Shown one piece after another: positions 57,878 to 64,000 of a stretch of 64,000 nt of DNA. The notes under the pieces are model-generated. The model saw only the letters and a list, made by a program, of their open reading frames with translations, was not told where the DNA came from and did no database searches. Both the position numbers and the translations under genes were made by a program. Source of the DNA: Actinoplanes philippinensis (GTDB taxonomy: Bacteria; Actinomycetota; Actinomycetes; Mycobacteriales; Micromonosporaceae); assembly GCF_900113015.1 (NCBI RefSeq), contig NZ_FONV01000021.1, forward strand, positions 1 through 64,000. The letters run 5' to 3'. Numbering within the stretch: the first letter of the stretch is position 1; every line of letters starts with the position of its first letter.

Positions 57878-58723
57878 ATGCCCTCCTTCGACACCCCCGG
57901 CCCCATCTCCGCCGAGATCGACATCCTCGCCGGTGACGTGCGCATCGTCGCGACCGACCGGCCGGACACGGTGGTGCACGTGCGCCCCGCCGACGAGAGC
58001 AAGGACCGCGACCGCCGGGCCGCCGAGCAGACCCGAGCCGAGCTGGTCTCCGGCACCCTCACCGTCCGCGGCCCGCGGCACCCCACGCTCGGCGTGTTCG
58101 GCAAGGTCGGCGTCATCGACCTGGTCGTCGAGCTGCCGTCGGGTTCCGGGGTGGACGCCAAGGTCGGCGCCGGCGCCATCACCTGCACCGGTGAGCTGGG
58201 CGACTGCCGGCTGCGCAGCGGCGCCGGCGACGTACAGGTCGAGCAGGCCGGCAACGTCACCCTGACGACCGGGTTCGGCCTGGTCGCCGCCGAGACGGTG
58301 AGCGGTGACGCCAAACTCACCACCGGGTCCGGCAAGCTGCACGTGCGGTCGGTGGCCGGCCCGGCGGTCCTGAAGAACGGCAACGGCCAGAGCTGGGTCG
58401 GTCACGCCGCCGGTGAGCTGCGGATCAACTCGGCCAACGGCGACATCATCGCCGACCACGCGGCGGGCGCGCTGACCGCGAACACCGCGAACGGCGACAT
58501 CCGGATCGGCGAGCTGGTCCGCGGCACCGCCACGCTGCGGACCGCGGCGGGCCGCATCGACATCGGCATCCGGCGGGGCACCGCCGCCCGCCTCGACGTG
58601 CACACCACCTACGGCCGTGTCCGCAACGAGATGACCAGCACCGACGGCCCCGCCGAGACCGACGAGCAGGCCGAGGTCCGGGCCCGCACCAGCTTCGGCG
58701 ACATCCTGATCCACCGAGCCTGA
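57878..58723 (+). CDS. DUF4097-family beta-helix protein
   Basis: The 281-residue protein has no signal peptide. From about residue 90 it is made of short repeats ending in G-D/N (SGAGDVQVEQAGNVTLTTGFG, AAGELRINSANGDIIAD, GALTANTANGDIRIG), which form a right-handed beta-solenoid. This is the DUF4097 pattern. The start follows ggagacccgc and lies 29 bases after the RHH gene. Its role is unknown. Constant association with an RHH regulator and ABC exporter suggests a structural or regulatory partner. Confidence 0.88.
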   Translation: MPSFDTPGPISAEIDILAGDVRIVATDRPDTVVHVRPADESKDRDRRAAEQTRAELVSGTLTVRGPRHPTLGVFGKVGVIDLVVELPSGSGVDAKVGAGAITCTGELGDCRLRSGAGDVQVEQAGNVTLTTGFGLVAAETVSGDAKLTTGSGKLHVRSVAGPAVLKNGNGQSWVGHAAGELRINSANGDIIADHAAGALTANTANGDIRIGELVRGTATLRTAAGRIDIGIRRGTAARLDVHTTYGRVRNEMTSTDGPAETDEQAEVRARTSFGDILIHRA

Positions 58724-58803
58724 CCCTTCCCTCCCACCCCGGCCGCGCCGTCTCCCGGCGCGTCCGGCGATGGATCCTGCCCGGAAACCGCCTGGAGGCA
58801 CCG

Positions 58804-59772
58804 ATGTCCACCACTCTTCTCGCCCGGCCCGCCGTCTCGGTGGCCGGCCTGCGCAAGACCTTCGGCACCAGGACCGTCCTCGACGGCATCGACCTGACCG
58901 TCACCGAGGGCACCGTGTTCGCGCTGCTCGGCCCGAACGGCGCCGGCAAGACCACCATGGTCCGGATCCTCGCCACCCTGCTGGCGGCGGACGGCGGCTC
59001 GGTCCGGGTCGCCGGACACGACCTGGTCCGCGAGGCGGACGCGGTGCGGGCGGCGATCGGCCTCACCGGACAGTTCGCGGCGGTCGACAAACTCCTGACG
59101 GTACGGGAGAACCTGCGCCTGATGGCCGACCTGAACCGGCTGGGCCGTGCCGGGGGACGACGAAGAGTCGACCATCTCATCCAGCGGTTCGACCTCGCCG
59201 AGTCGGCCGCCAAGCCGGTGTCCCTGCTCTCCGGCGGCCAGCAGCGCCGCGTCGACCTCGCGATGACCCTGGTCGGCAGCCCCCGGCTGATCTTCCTGGA
59301 CGAGCCGACCACCGGGCTCGACCCGCGCAGCCGGGTGGAGATGTGGCGGATCGTCCGCGAGCTGGTCGCCGACGGCGTGACCGTCTTCCTCACCACGCAG
59401 TACCTGGAGGAGGCGGATCAGCTGGCCGACCGGATCGCCGTGCTCGACCACGGCCGGATCGTCGCCGAGGGCACACCCGACGAGCTCAAGCGCCGCATCC
59501 CGGGCGGCCACCTGGTGCTCCGGTTCGCCGAGCCGGGCGCTCTGCGTACCGCCGCATCGGTCCTGAATGTCACCCACAGTGATGAGAGCGCCCTGACCCT
59601 TCAGGTGCCGAGCGACGGCGGCGTGGCCGACCTGCGAGCCGTGCTGGCGACCCTCGACGGGGTGCACGTCACTCCCGACCACCTGACCGTTCACACACCC
59701 GATCTGGACGACGTGTTCTTCGCCTTCACCGGCGGCCCCGCGAGCACCGGCACCGACGAGGAGACCCGATGA
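58804..59772 (+). CDS. DrrA-like ABC exporter ATPase
   Basis: The 322-residue ATPase has Walker A GPNGAGKTT near residue 43, signature LSGGQQRRVDLAMTL near 143, Walker B IFLDEPTTGLDPRSR near 162 and the H-loop segment as LTTQYLEEAD. A C-terminal extension of about 90 residues (DGVHVTPDHLTVHTPDLDDVFF) is characteristic of daunorubicin-resistance type ATPases. The ATG follows cctggaggcaccg. It overlaps the permease gene by 4 bases. It probably exports a drug or lipid-like molecule under control of the RHH protein. Confidence 0.93.
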   Translation: MSTTLLARPAVSVAGLRKTFGTRTVLDGIDLTVTEGTVFALLGPNGAGKTTMVRILATLLAADGGSVRVAGHDLVREADAVRAAIGLTGQFAAVDKLLTVRENLRLMADLNRLGRAGGRRRVDHLIQRFDLAESAAKPVSLLSGGQQRRVDLAMTLVGSPRLIFLDEPTTGLDPRSRVEMWRIVRELVADGVTVFLTTQYLEEADQLADRIAVLDHGRIVAEGTPDELKRRIPGGHLVLRFAEPGALRTAASVLNVTHSDESALTLQVPSDGGVADLRAVLATLDGVHVTPDHLTVHTPDLDDVFFAFTGGPASTGTDEETR

Positions 59773-60551
59773 CCACCCTGGCGCACACCCTGAGTGACTC
59801 CGGCACCATGTTCCGCCGGCAGCTGCTGCACCTGCGGCGCTATCCGTCGCTGACGATCATGCTGATCGGCCTGCCGGTGATCTTCCTGCTGCTGTTCGTG
59901 TACGTGTTCGGCGGCGCGGTCGGCGCCGGGCTGGGCGGCGGCCGGGACGCCTACGTCGACTACCTGACCCCCGGAATCCTGCTGTTCACCGTGGCCGGGG
60001 CGGTCGCCGGCACCGCGATCTCGGTGGCCATGGACATGACCGAGGGCATCGTGGACCGGTTCCGCAGCATGGCGATCGCCCGGGCGTCGGTGCTGACCGG
60101 GCACGTCCTCGGCAGTCTCGTGCAGATCTTCATCGCGGTGTTCGTGGTGCTCGGCGTGGCGCTGCTGATCGGCTTCCGGCCGACCGCGACCCCACTGGAG
60201 TGGCTGGCCGTGGCCGGGGTGCTGGCCGCCACCGCGTTCGCCCTGACCTGGCTGGCCGTGGCGCTCGGCATCGTCGCCGACAGCGTGGAGACGGCCAGCA
60301 ACACCCCGATGTTCCTGAGCCTGCTGCCGTTCCTGGGCAGCGGCTTCGTCCCCACCGACACGATGCCCTCCGGCCTGCGGGTGTTCGCCGAGTACCAGCC
60401 GTTCACCCCGATCATCGAGACCCTGCGCGGCCTGCTGCTCGGCACCGGCGTGGGCACCAGCGCCTACCTCGCCCTGGCCTGGTGCGCCGTGATCTCGGGG
60501 CTGTCCTACGTGTGGGCCAAGCGCACATACAACAAGCGCGCCGCCCGCTGA
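59769..60551 (+). CDS. ABC-2 type permease, DrrB-like
   Basis: The 260-residue permease has six spans: about residues 30-50, 65-90, 113-140, 148-175, 180-200 and 228-250. The family signature region reads FLSLLPFLGSGFVPTDTMP. It pairs with the ATPase encoded just upstream (ATGA overlap). It is the last gene of the RHH operon and is followed by a very strong hairpin. Confidence 0.93.
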   Translation: MTTLAHTLSDSGTMFRRQLLHLRRYPSLTIMLIGLPVIFLLLFVYVFGGAVGAGLGGGRDAYVDYLTPGILLFTVAGAVAGTAISVAMDMTEGIVDRFRSMAIARASVLTGHVLGSLVQIFIAVFVVLGVALLIGFRPTATPLEWLAVAGVLAATAFALTWLAVALGIVADSVETASNTPMFLSLLPFLGSGFVPTDTMPSGLRVFAEYQPFTPIIETLRGLLLGTGVGTSAYLALAWCAVISGLSYVWAKRTYNKRAAR

Positions 60552-60557
60552 CCCGGC

Positions 60558-60599
60558 GCCCCGGTCCGGCCGTCACCCGTGACGGCCGGACCGGGGCGT
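60558..60599. terminator. bidirectional 20-bp hairpin terminator
   Basis: A perfect 20-bp stem (60558-60577 with 60580-60599) lies between the convergent permease and MerR genes and is followed by gtttcag on the plus strand. Confidence 0.95.
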
Positions 60600-60600
60600 T

Positions 60601-60963
60601 TCAGCGGGTACGGGCGGCCAGCCTGTCGCGGAGACGGGTCAGGCGGGCGATCTCGGCGTTGAGCGTGGCTATCCGGCGGGAGGCGACTCCGGCCGGCTTG
60701 GCGCAGGGGGCGGGTTTGCCGTACCCCGGAGATCTGTCGCTCTCCAGAAGGTGCAGGCGGTCGGCGCAGTCCCGCAGATCGGCGACGGTCAGGCCCAGGC
60801 CGAGCAGTTGCCGGATGACGCGCAGCCGGGTCACGTCCCGCGGGCCGTAGACCCGCTGCCCGGTGACGGTCCGCTGCGGTGGCGGGAGCAGCCCGTTCGC
60901 CTCGTAGAACCGCAGCGCCCGGGGTGTGGTTCCGGCCGCCGCAGCGGCGTCGCCGATCCGCAT
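60601..60963 (-). CDS. MerR-family transcriptional regulator
   Basis: The 120-residue protein begins with the winged helix RIGDAAAAAGTTPRALRFYE, then GLLPPPQRTVTGQRVYGPRD, and continues with the long helices RLRVIRQLLGLGLTVADLRDC and LNAEIARLTRLRDRLAA. Two cysteines or nearby residues (DC at about 66, PC near 87) could bind a ligand. The start has AGGAGG four bases upstream, which overlaps the stop region of the oxidoreductase remnant upstream. It probably regulated that gene or itself. Confidence 0.92.
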   Translation of the reverse strand: MRIGDAAAAAGTTPRALRFYEANGLLPPPQRTVTGQRVYGPRDVTRLRVIRQLLGLGLTVADLRDCADRLHLLESDRSPGYGKPAPCAKPAGVASRRIATLNAEIARLTRLRDRLAARTR

Positions 60964-60972
60964 GTGTCCTCC

Positions 60973-61155
60973 TCAAACGGCCACGATCACCGTGCCGAGA
61001 TGACGTCCGGTAAGGACATCGTGCAACTTGCGCGGCGAATGCGCGATCCCTTGGACGCAAGTTGCAGGAAACGATATGACCCCGTCTTGCAGCCATCCGG
61101 AGAAACGTTCTATCCACTCGGAACGGAGCGGACCGTCGCCGTGTGCCGCATCCGG
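60973..61155 (-). pseudogene. 3' remnant of a medium-chain oxidoreductase
   Basis: One minus-strand frame without a start reads about 60 residues: EWIERFSGWLQDGVISF, then GIAHSPRKLHDVLTGRHLG, then TVIVAV and a stop. This is the typical C-terminus of NADP-dependent medium-chain (CurA/quinone-oxidoreductase) proteins. A stop codon closes the frame upstream at 61156, and no Rossmann domain is found nearby. The stop lies 9 bases before the MerR start, so it once formed an operon with MerR. The lost part was about 270 residues. Confidence 0.65.
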
Positions 61156-61243
61156 TCATCGGGATCCGGCGGGGCGGTGGACCCTGACCGGTACGTCACG
61201 GCAAGCGTGAATTCGCTTGTCGGCGGCGGGACGGCGGCCCAGC

Positions 61244-62173
61244 ATGGTCGGCATGCCGTCGCCGCTGCAGGGTGGGCTGCCACCGTCCGGAACGCTGACC
61301 GGGCCCGTCCTGGAGATCGCCTGTGACGAGTCCGGGTTCTCCGGCGCGAACCTGCTGCGTTCGACCGAGCCGGTGATCACGCACGCGAGTGTGGACCTGT
61401 CGGCGGCCGAGGCCGCCGACCTGATCGGCGCGCTGGGGCTGTCGCCGGGCGAGGTGAAGTCGGGCTGGTTCCTGCGGCGGCCGGACGCCTCCTCCGCGCT
61501 GGAACGGCTGCTCGCCGGACTGCGCGGCCGGGCCCACGTGCACCGGATCGACAAGGAGTTCTTCCTGGTCACCCAGGTCGTCGAGCTGCTTCTGGGACGG
61601 CCGTCCTATCGGTCTTTCACCCGGGATCCCCGGCCCGAGGCGGACGACCTGTTCCAGGCGCGGTCGGCCGGCGAGGACTGGGCGGTGTTCCTGGACGCGT
61701 TCGCCGAGATGGTGCGGACCCGGCGGCGCTCGCCCGGCCGTTCCGGCGCCGGGCGGTTCCTGCGCGCCCGTGACACGCTGGCCCGGGCCGGTGGCCCGGC
61801 GGGCGCCGTGCTCGACCGGATCAGCGAGGCCCGGGTCGCGGCCGTCGTGTCCCGTCTGGACGCCGGCGACCGGACGATCCCGCCGCCGCTGGAGCCGATG
61901 ATCGCCGCGCTGGCCGCCACGATCCGGCACTGGAGCGACGGGCAGCGGCCGATCCTGGTGATCCACGACGAGCAGAGCGCCCTCACCGCTGCCCGGCTGA
62001 CCCGCCTGCAGCGGGCGCTGGCCGACGGCGACGGGCGGTCGCCGCTGGCCGGGCTGGTGATGGCCGATTCCCGTGCCGACCCCCGGGTGCAGCTGGCGGA
62101 CCTGCTGGCCGGCGTGGCCCGCCGGATGCCGGGGACGCTGGAGTCCTCCGGCTGGCTCCCGGCGCCGCGCTGA
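61244..62173 (+). CDS. DUF3800-like protein
   Basis: The 309-residue protein has ACDESGFSG near residue 26, an internal RIDKEFFLVTQVVELLL segment and the C-terminal SRADPRVQLADLLAGVARR. These are the acidic strand and final helix of the DUF3800 family, which has an RNase H-like fold. The acidic residues of DES, ID and QLAD could form a metal site. The start is uncertain: ATGs at 61244 and 61253 both lack a ribosome-binding site. A TPR protein gene lies downstream. DUF3800 proteins often occur near mobile or defence genes, but none is seen here. Confidence 0.75.
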   Translation: MVGMPSPLQGGLPPSGTLTGPVLEIACDESGFSGANLLRSTEPVITHASVDLSAAEAADLIGALGLSPGEVKSGWFLRRPDASSALERLLAGLRGRAHVHRIDKEFFLVTQVVELLLGRPSYRSFTRDPRPEADDLFQARSAGEDWAVFLDAFAEMVRTRRRSPGRSGAGRFLRARDTLARAGGPAGAVLDRISEARVAAVVSRLDAGDRTIPPPLEPMIAALAATIRHWSDGQRPILVIHDEQSALTAARLTRLQRALADGDGRSPLAGLVMADSRADPRVQLADLLAGVARRMPGTLESSGWLPAPR

Positions 62174-62224
62174 CCCCGGCCGAGGCGCCGCCGCCCGGAC
62201 CGCCGGGCATGACACCATCGGCCG

Positions 62225-62728
62225 GTGACGACGGAACCCTACGACGGCCGGCTGGCCCGCGCGGTCGCACTGCGGACCGGCGGCCGGGCGGACGAGGCCC
62301 GGGAACTACTGCTGGCCTTGCGGGCCGAGTTCCCCGACGACGCGGTCGTCGCCTACCAGACGGCGTGGACGCATGACGTGCTCGATCGGGAGGCGGAGGC
62401 GGTCGCGCACTACCGGGCGGCGATCGCCGGGGACCTGCCGGAGGCCGACCTGCGGGACGCGCTGCTCGGGCTGGGCAGCACGTTGCGGGCCCTCGGCCGG
62501 GACGACGAGGCCGCCGAGGTGTTCGCGCACGGTGTGGCCCGGTTCCCGGAGTACCGGCCGTTGCGGGTGTTCCGGGCCATGCTCCGGTACAACACCGGGG
62601 ACGCGCGGGAGGCCGTCGCCGATCTGCTGCGGCTGCTCGCCGACACCACCGAGGACCCGGACGTCCGGCAGTACCGGCGGGCGATCAGCGCGTACGCCGA
62701 TGATCTGGATCGGTCCTGGCTGGGGTGA
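62225..62728 (+). CDS. tetratricopeptide-repeat protein
   Basis: The 167-residue soluble protein starts at GTG 62225. It has three TPR-like helix pairs: AVALRTGGRADEARELLLAL, the AETAVAHYRAAIAG-like second pair near residue 55, and LGSTLRALGRDDEAAEVFAH near 80, then a shorter pair (RAMLRYNTGDAREAVADLLR). It is a protein-binding scaffold of unknown partner. Its stop lies one base from the convergent SprT gene stop. Confidence 0.85.
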   Translation: MTTEPYDGRLARAVALRTGGRADEARELLLALRAEFPDDAVVAYQTAWTHDVLDREAEAVAHYRAAIAGDLPEADLRDALLGLGSTLRALGRDDEAAEVFAHGVARFPEYRPLRVFRAMLRYNTGDAREAVADLLRLLADTTEDPDVRQYRRAISAYADDLDRSWLG

Positions 62729-62729
62729 C

Positions 62730-63422
62730 TCAGGCGGGCTCGGCCATCGGGAACGGCACGTTGAGCAGGCCCGCCTTCGTCTGCACCTGGTAACGCGACC
62801 GGCCCCGCTTCACGATGGTGCCGGCCAGCCCGCCGTACTTGCCGCGACCGGTCAGCCGGACCCGGGCGCCGACCGGCAGCTCCACCACCGGCGCGACGGC
62901 GACCGGCGCGGAGCTGAGCCGGGCCAGCTCCTGGGCGTACCGCGGATGCATCGGCGCCGCCGCCCCGTTTCGTGTCCAGGAGAACAGCGCCGACCTGTCG
63001 AACGACGGCGAGCAGCGCGAACACGACCGCACCCGGACCGGGCGGCGATGCACCGTGGTCCGATGGCCGGCCGGGCAGACGCCCTCCCAGACGCCCTCGA
63101 CCCGGGGCACGTCCTCCGGCACGCAGCGGGTCCCGGAACACCCGATCCGCACGGCGATCGCCCGCCACACCCGGTCGTGCCCGTGCCCCGGGCCGGCCAG
63201 GGCGTGCGCGATCTCGTGCAGCACCGTCTCGGTCACCTGGTCCGGTGAATACAGCCGGATCAACGGCCGGGACAGCCCGATCTCCTGCACCGCCAGGCGG
63301 CAGATCCCGGCGCGCGTCTTCGCATCGTCGAAGGTGAGGGCCCAATCCTCGAGGCCGTGCCGGGTCATCAGGTTGTCCGCGAGTTCCCGCGCTTCGTTCA
63401 GGTCCACAGCGCGCCGCTCCAC
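62730..63422 (-). CDS. SprT-like zinc metalloprotease
   Basis: The 230-residue protein has the zinc motif His69-Glu70-Ile-Ala-His73 (LHEIAHALAG) with a further His in GHGHDRVWRAIA, as in SprT/Spartan proteases. A zinc ribbon follows (VCPAGHRTTVHRR, then RSCSRCSP), and a C-terminal KOW-like domain (VGARVRLTGRGKYGGLAGTI) may bind nucleic acid. Members process protein bound to DNA or tRNA. The GTG start at 63422 has a G-rich ribosome-binding site. It is transcribed alone. Confidence 0.88.
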   Translation of the reverse strand: MERRAVDLNEARELADNLMTRHGLEDWALTFDDAKTRAGICRLAVQEIGLSRPLIRLYSPDQVTETVLHEIAHALAGPGHGHDRVWRAIAVRIGCSGTRCVPEDVPRVEGVWEGVCPAGHRTTVHRRPVRVRSCSRCSPSFDRSALFSWTRNGAAAPMHPRYAQELARLSSAPVAVAPVVELPVGARVRLTGRGKYGGLAGTIVKRGRSRYQVQTKAGLLNVPFPMAEPA

Positions 63423-63572
63423 GTCGTCACCCCCCTATCATGACGTGCCCGCCCGGCGGGGTCTCCCACGGCTTCGGTGATCACGCGCAGTGTCGCCCCA
63501 TCGGACGGCGCGTGGGGTCGCTGCCGCGGTGTACCGTCCCTCCAGTGGAGAATCGGGCGCCCGCGTGACCTC

Positions 63573-63783
63573 GTGTCGTGGCTTCTTCCGGCGCTGACGG
63601 TCGTCCTGGCCGCGGCCTTCGTGCCGGCGCCGCCCCCGGCCGGCGGTTCCCGCGTTGTTCGCGCTGGCCTGGTGACGGCGAACGTGCAGGGCGCCGTGGC
63701 GCCGCTCGCCTCCCTGCGGTCGTCGCGCCGGCGAACGCGACCACCGCCCCGGCCCTGCCGGCCTTCCTGGACGGCGGCTGGTG
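63573..63783 (+). pseudogene. possible frameshifted small exported protein
   Basis: A GTG at 63573 opens SWLLPALTVVLAAAFVPAPPP, a signal- or membrane-like start, then GLVTANVQGAVAPLA. Near 63715 the coding signal passes to another frame that ends LPAVVAPANATTAPALPAFL with a stop at 63783. A single frameshift would join them into a protein of about 70 residues. The evidence is composition only; the 365-base gap holds no other gene. Confidence 0.3.
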
Positions 63784-63788
63784 ACCCG

Positions 63789-64000
63789 CTACGCCACCTG
63801 GGGGAACGCGGCCAGCGAGTGCGCCTGACGCTCCCACTCGGCGAACGGGACGTCGGCGATCGCCGCGCCCAGGGTCGCCATCCCCGCCTGCATGGCCTCC
63901 ATCGACGACCAGACCGAGATGGCGATGATCCGGCCACCCTCGGGGTCCTCGAAACCGCCGATCTCCTCCAGCCCGGCGACCCCCGACGACGCGGCCCGCA
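63789..64000 (-). CDS. ABM-like dimeric barrel protein (5' end outside window)
   Basis: The frame runs off the right edge. The 70 visible residues read AGLEEIGGFEDPEGGRIIAI, SVWSSMEAMQAGMATLG and FAEWERQAHSLAAFP, ending PQVA. This is the second half of an antibiotic-biosynthesis-monooxygenase-like (dimeric alpha-beta barrel) protein. The pattern (strand with VWSS, then helix SMEAM) is typical of the superfamily, which includes small heme or quinone monooxygenases and chlorite dismutase relatives. No cofactor motif can be assigned. Confidence 0.65.
   Translation of the reverse strand, partial: RAASSGVAGLEEIGGFEDPEGGRIIAISVWSSMEAMQAGMATLGAAIADVPFAEWERQAHSLAAFPQVA

Noticed and set aside
57327..58723. 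Classic toxin-antitoxin pair
   Set aside because: The RHH protein resembles HicB-type antitoxins, but the next gene is a DUF4097 beta-solenoid, not a HicA or RelE-type toxin.

Overview
The window is high-GC actinobacterial chromosome. Codon third positions are almost all G or C. Several genes start directly behind a TANNNT box with no ribosome-binding site, as expected of leaderless actinobacterial mRNAs. An S-adenosyl methyltransferase of the DUF574 type, a SigB/SigF-like sigma factor and an FtsK/DUF6244-like cluster suggest Micromonosporaceae, perhaps Actinoplanes; this is inference. I saw no rRNA, tRNA, CRISPR array, insertion sequence or integrase.

Layout. 1-2.1 kb: a 14-bp tandem repeat, an alpha/beta hydrolase and an LRR-like protein. 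2.3-6.5 kb: a secreted subtilase with a Trp-rich repeat tail, then a membrane GGDEF-EAL protein. 6.7-12.3 kb: a sensor kinase, response regulator, ABC ATPase and FtsX permease. 12.4-15.3 kb (minus): a Tat-exported flavin amine oxidase and a zinc alcohol dehydrogenase. 15.9-19.0 kb: a cytidine deaminase variant, a small protein and, on the minus strand, two adjacent proteins that share a RHIM-like VQ(I/L)GDDA motif. 19.2-24.4 kb: an overlapping glycan operon (epimerase, three glycosyltransferase-like proteins, two unknown proteins). 24.5-28.8 kb: tandem secreted M1 metallopeptidases and a two-domain exported protein. 28.8-34.8 kb: an FGGY kinase, a secreted trypsin-fold protein without any catalytic triad residue, a methyltransferase and an aromatic-acid-exporter-like protein. 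35-37.7 kb: chorismate mutase, a lipoprotein and a repeat-bearing membrane protein. 37.8-41.3 kb (minus): MalQ and a GGDEF protein. 41.5-45.6 kb: an unknown protein, a D-serine dehydratase-like enzyme, an M56 peptidase and a sigma factor. 45.7-49.7 kb: a PAS/GAF histidine kinase divergent from a DsbA-VKOR disulfide pair, a hidden small membrane ORF and a decayed TetR gene. 49.7-54.1 kb: an FtsK/SpoIIIE ATPase with a membrane partner, divergent from small helical proteins. 54.1-56.2 kb: a divergent MFS/LysR pair. 57.2-60.6 kb: a ribbon-helix-helix protein, a DUF4097 protein and a DrrAB-like exporter, preceded by an array of heptamers spaced one helical turn apart. 60.6-64 kb: MerR beside an oxidoreductase remnant, a DUF3800-like protein, a TPR protein, an SprT-like protein and the 3' part of an ABM-like gene.

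Two features stand out. The first is the heptamer array (57235-57327) that runs into the start codon of the RHH gene, which looks like an autoregulatory operator. The second is the adjacent pair sharing the RHIM-like motif (16621-19015), a candidate amyloid-type signalling pair. Gene decay is visible at 49353-49694, 60973-61155 and possibly 63573-63783. Long ORFs antisense to the genes above are composition artefacts and are not annotated.
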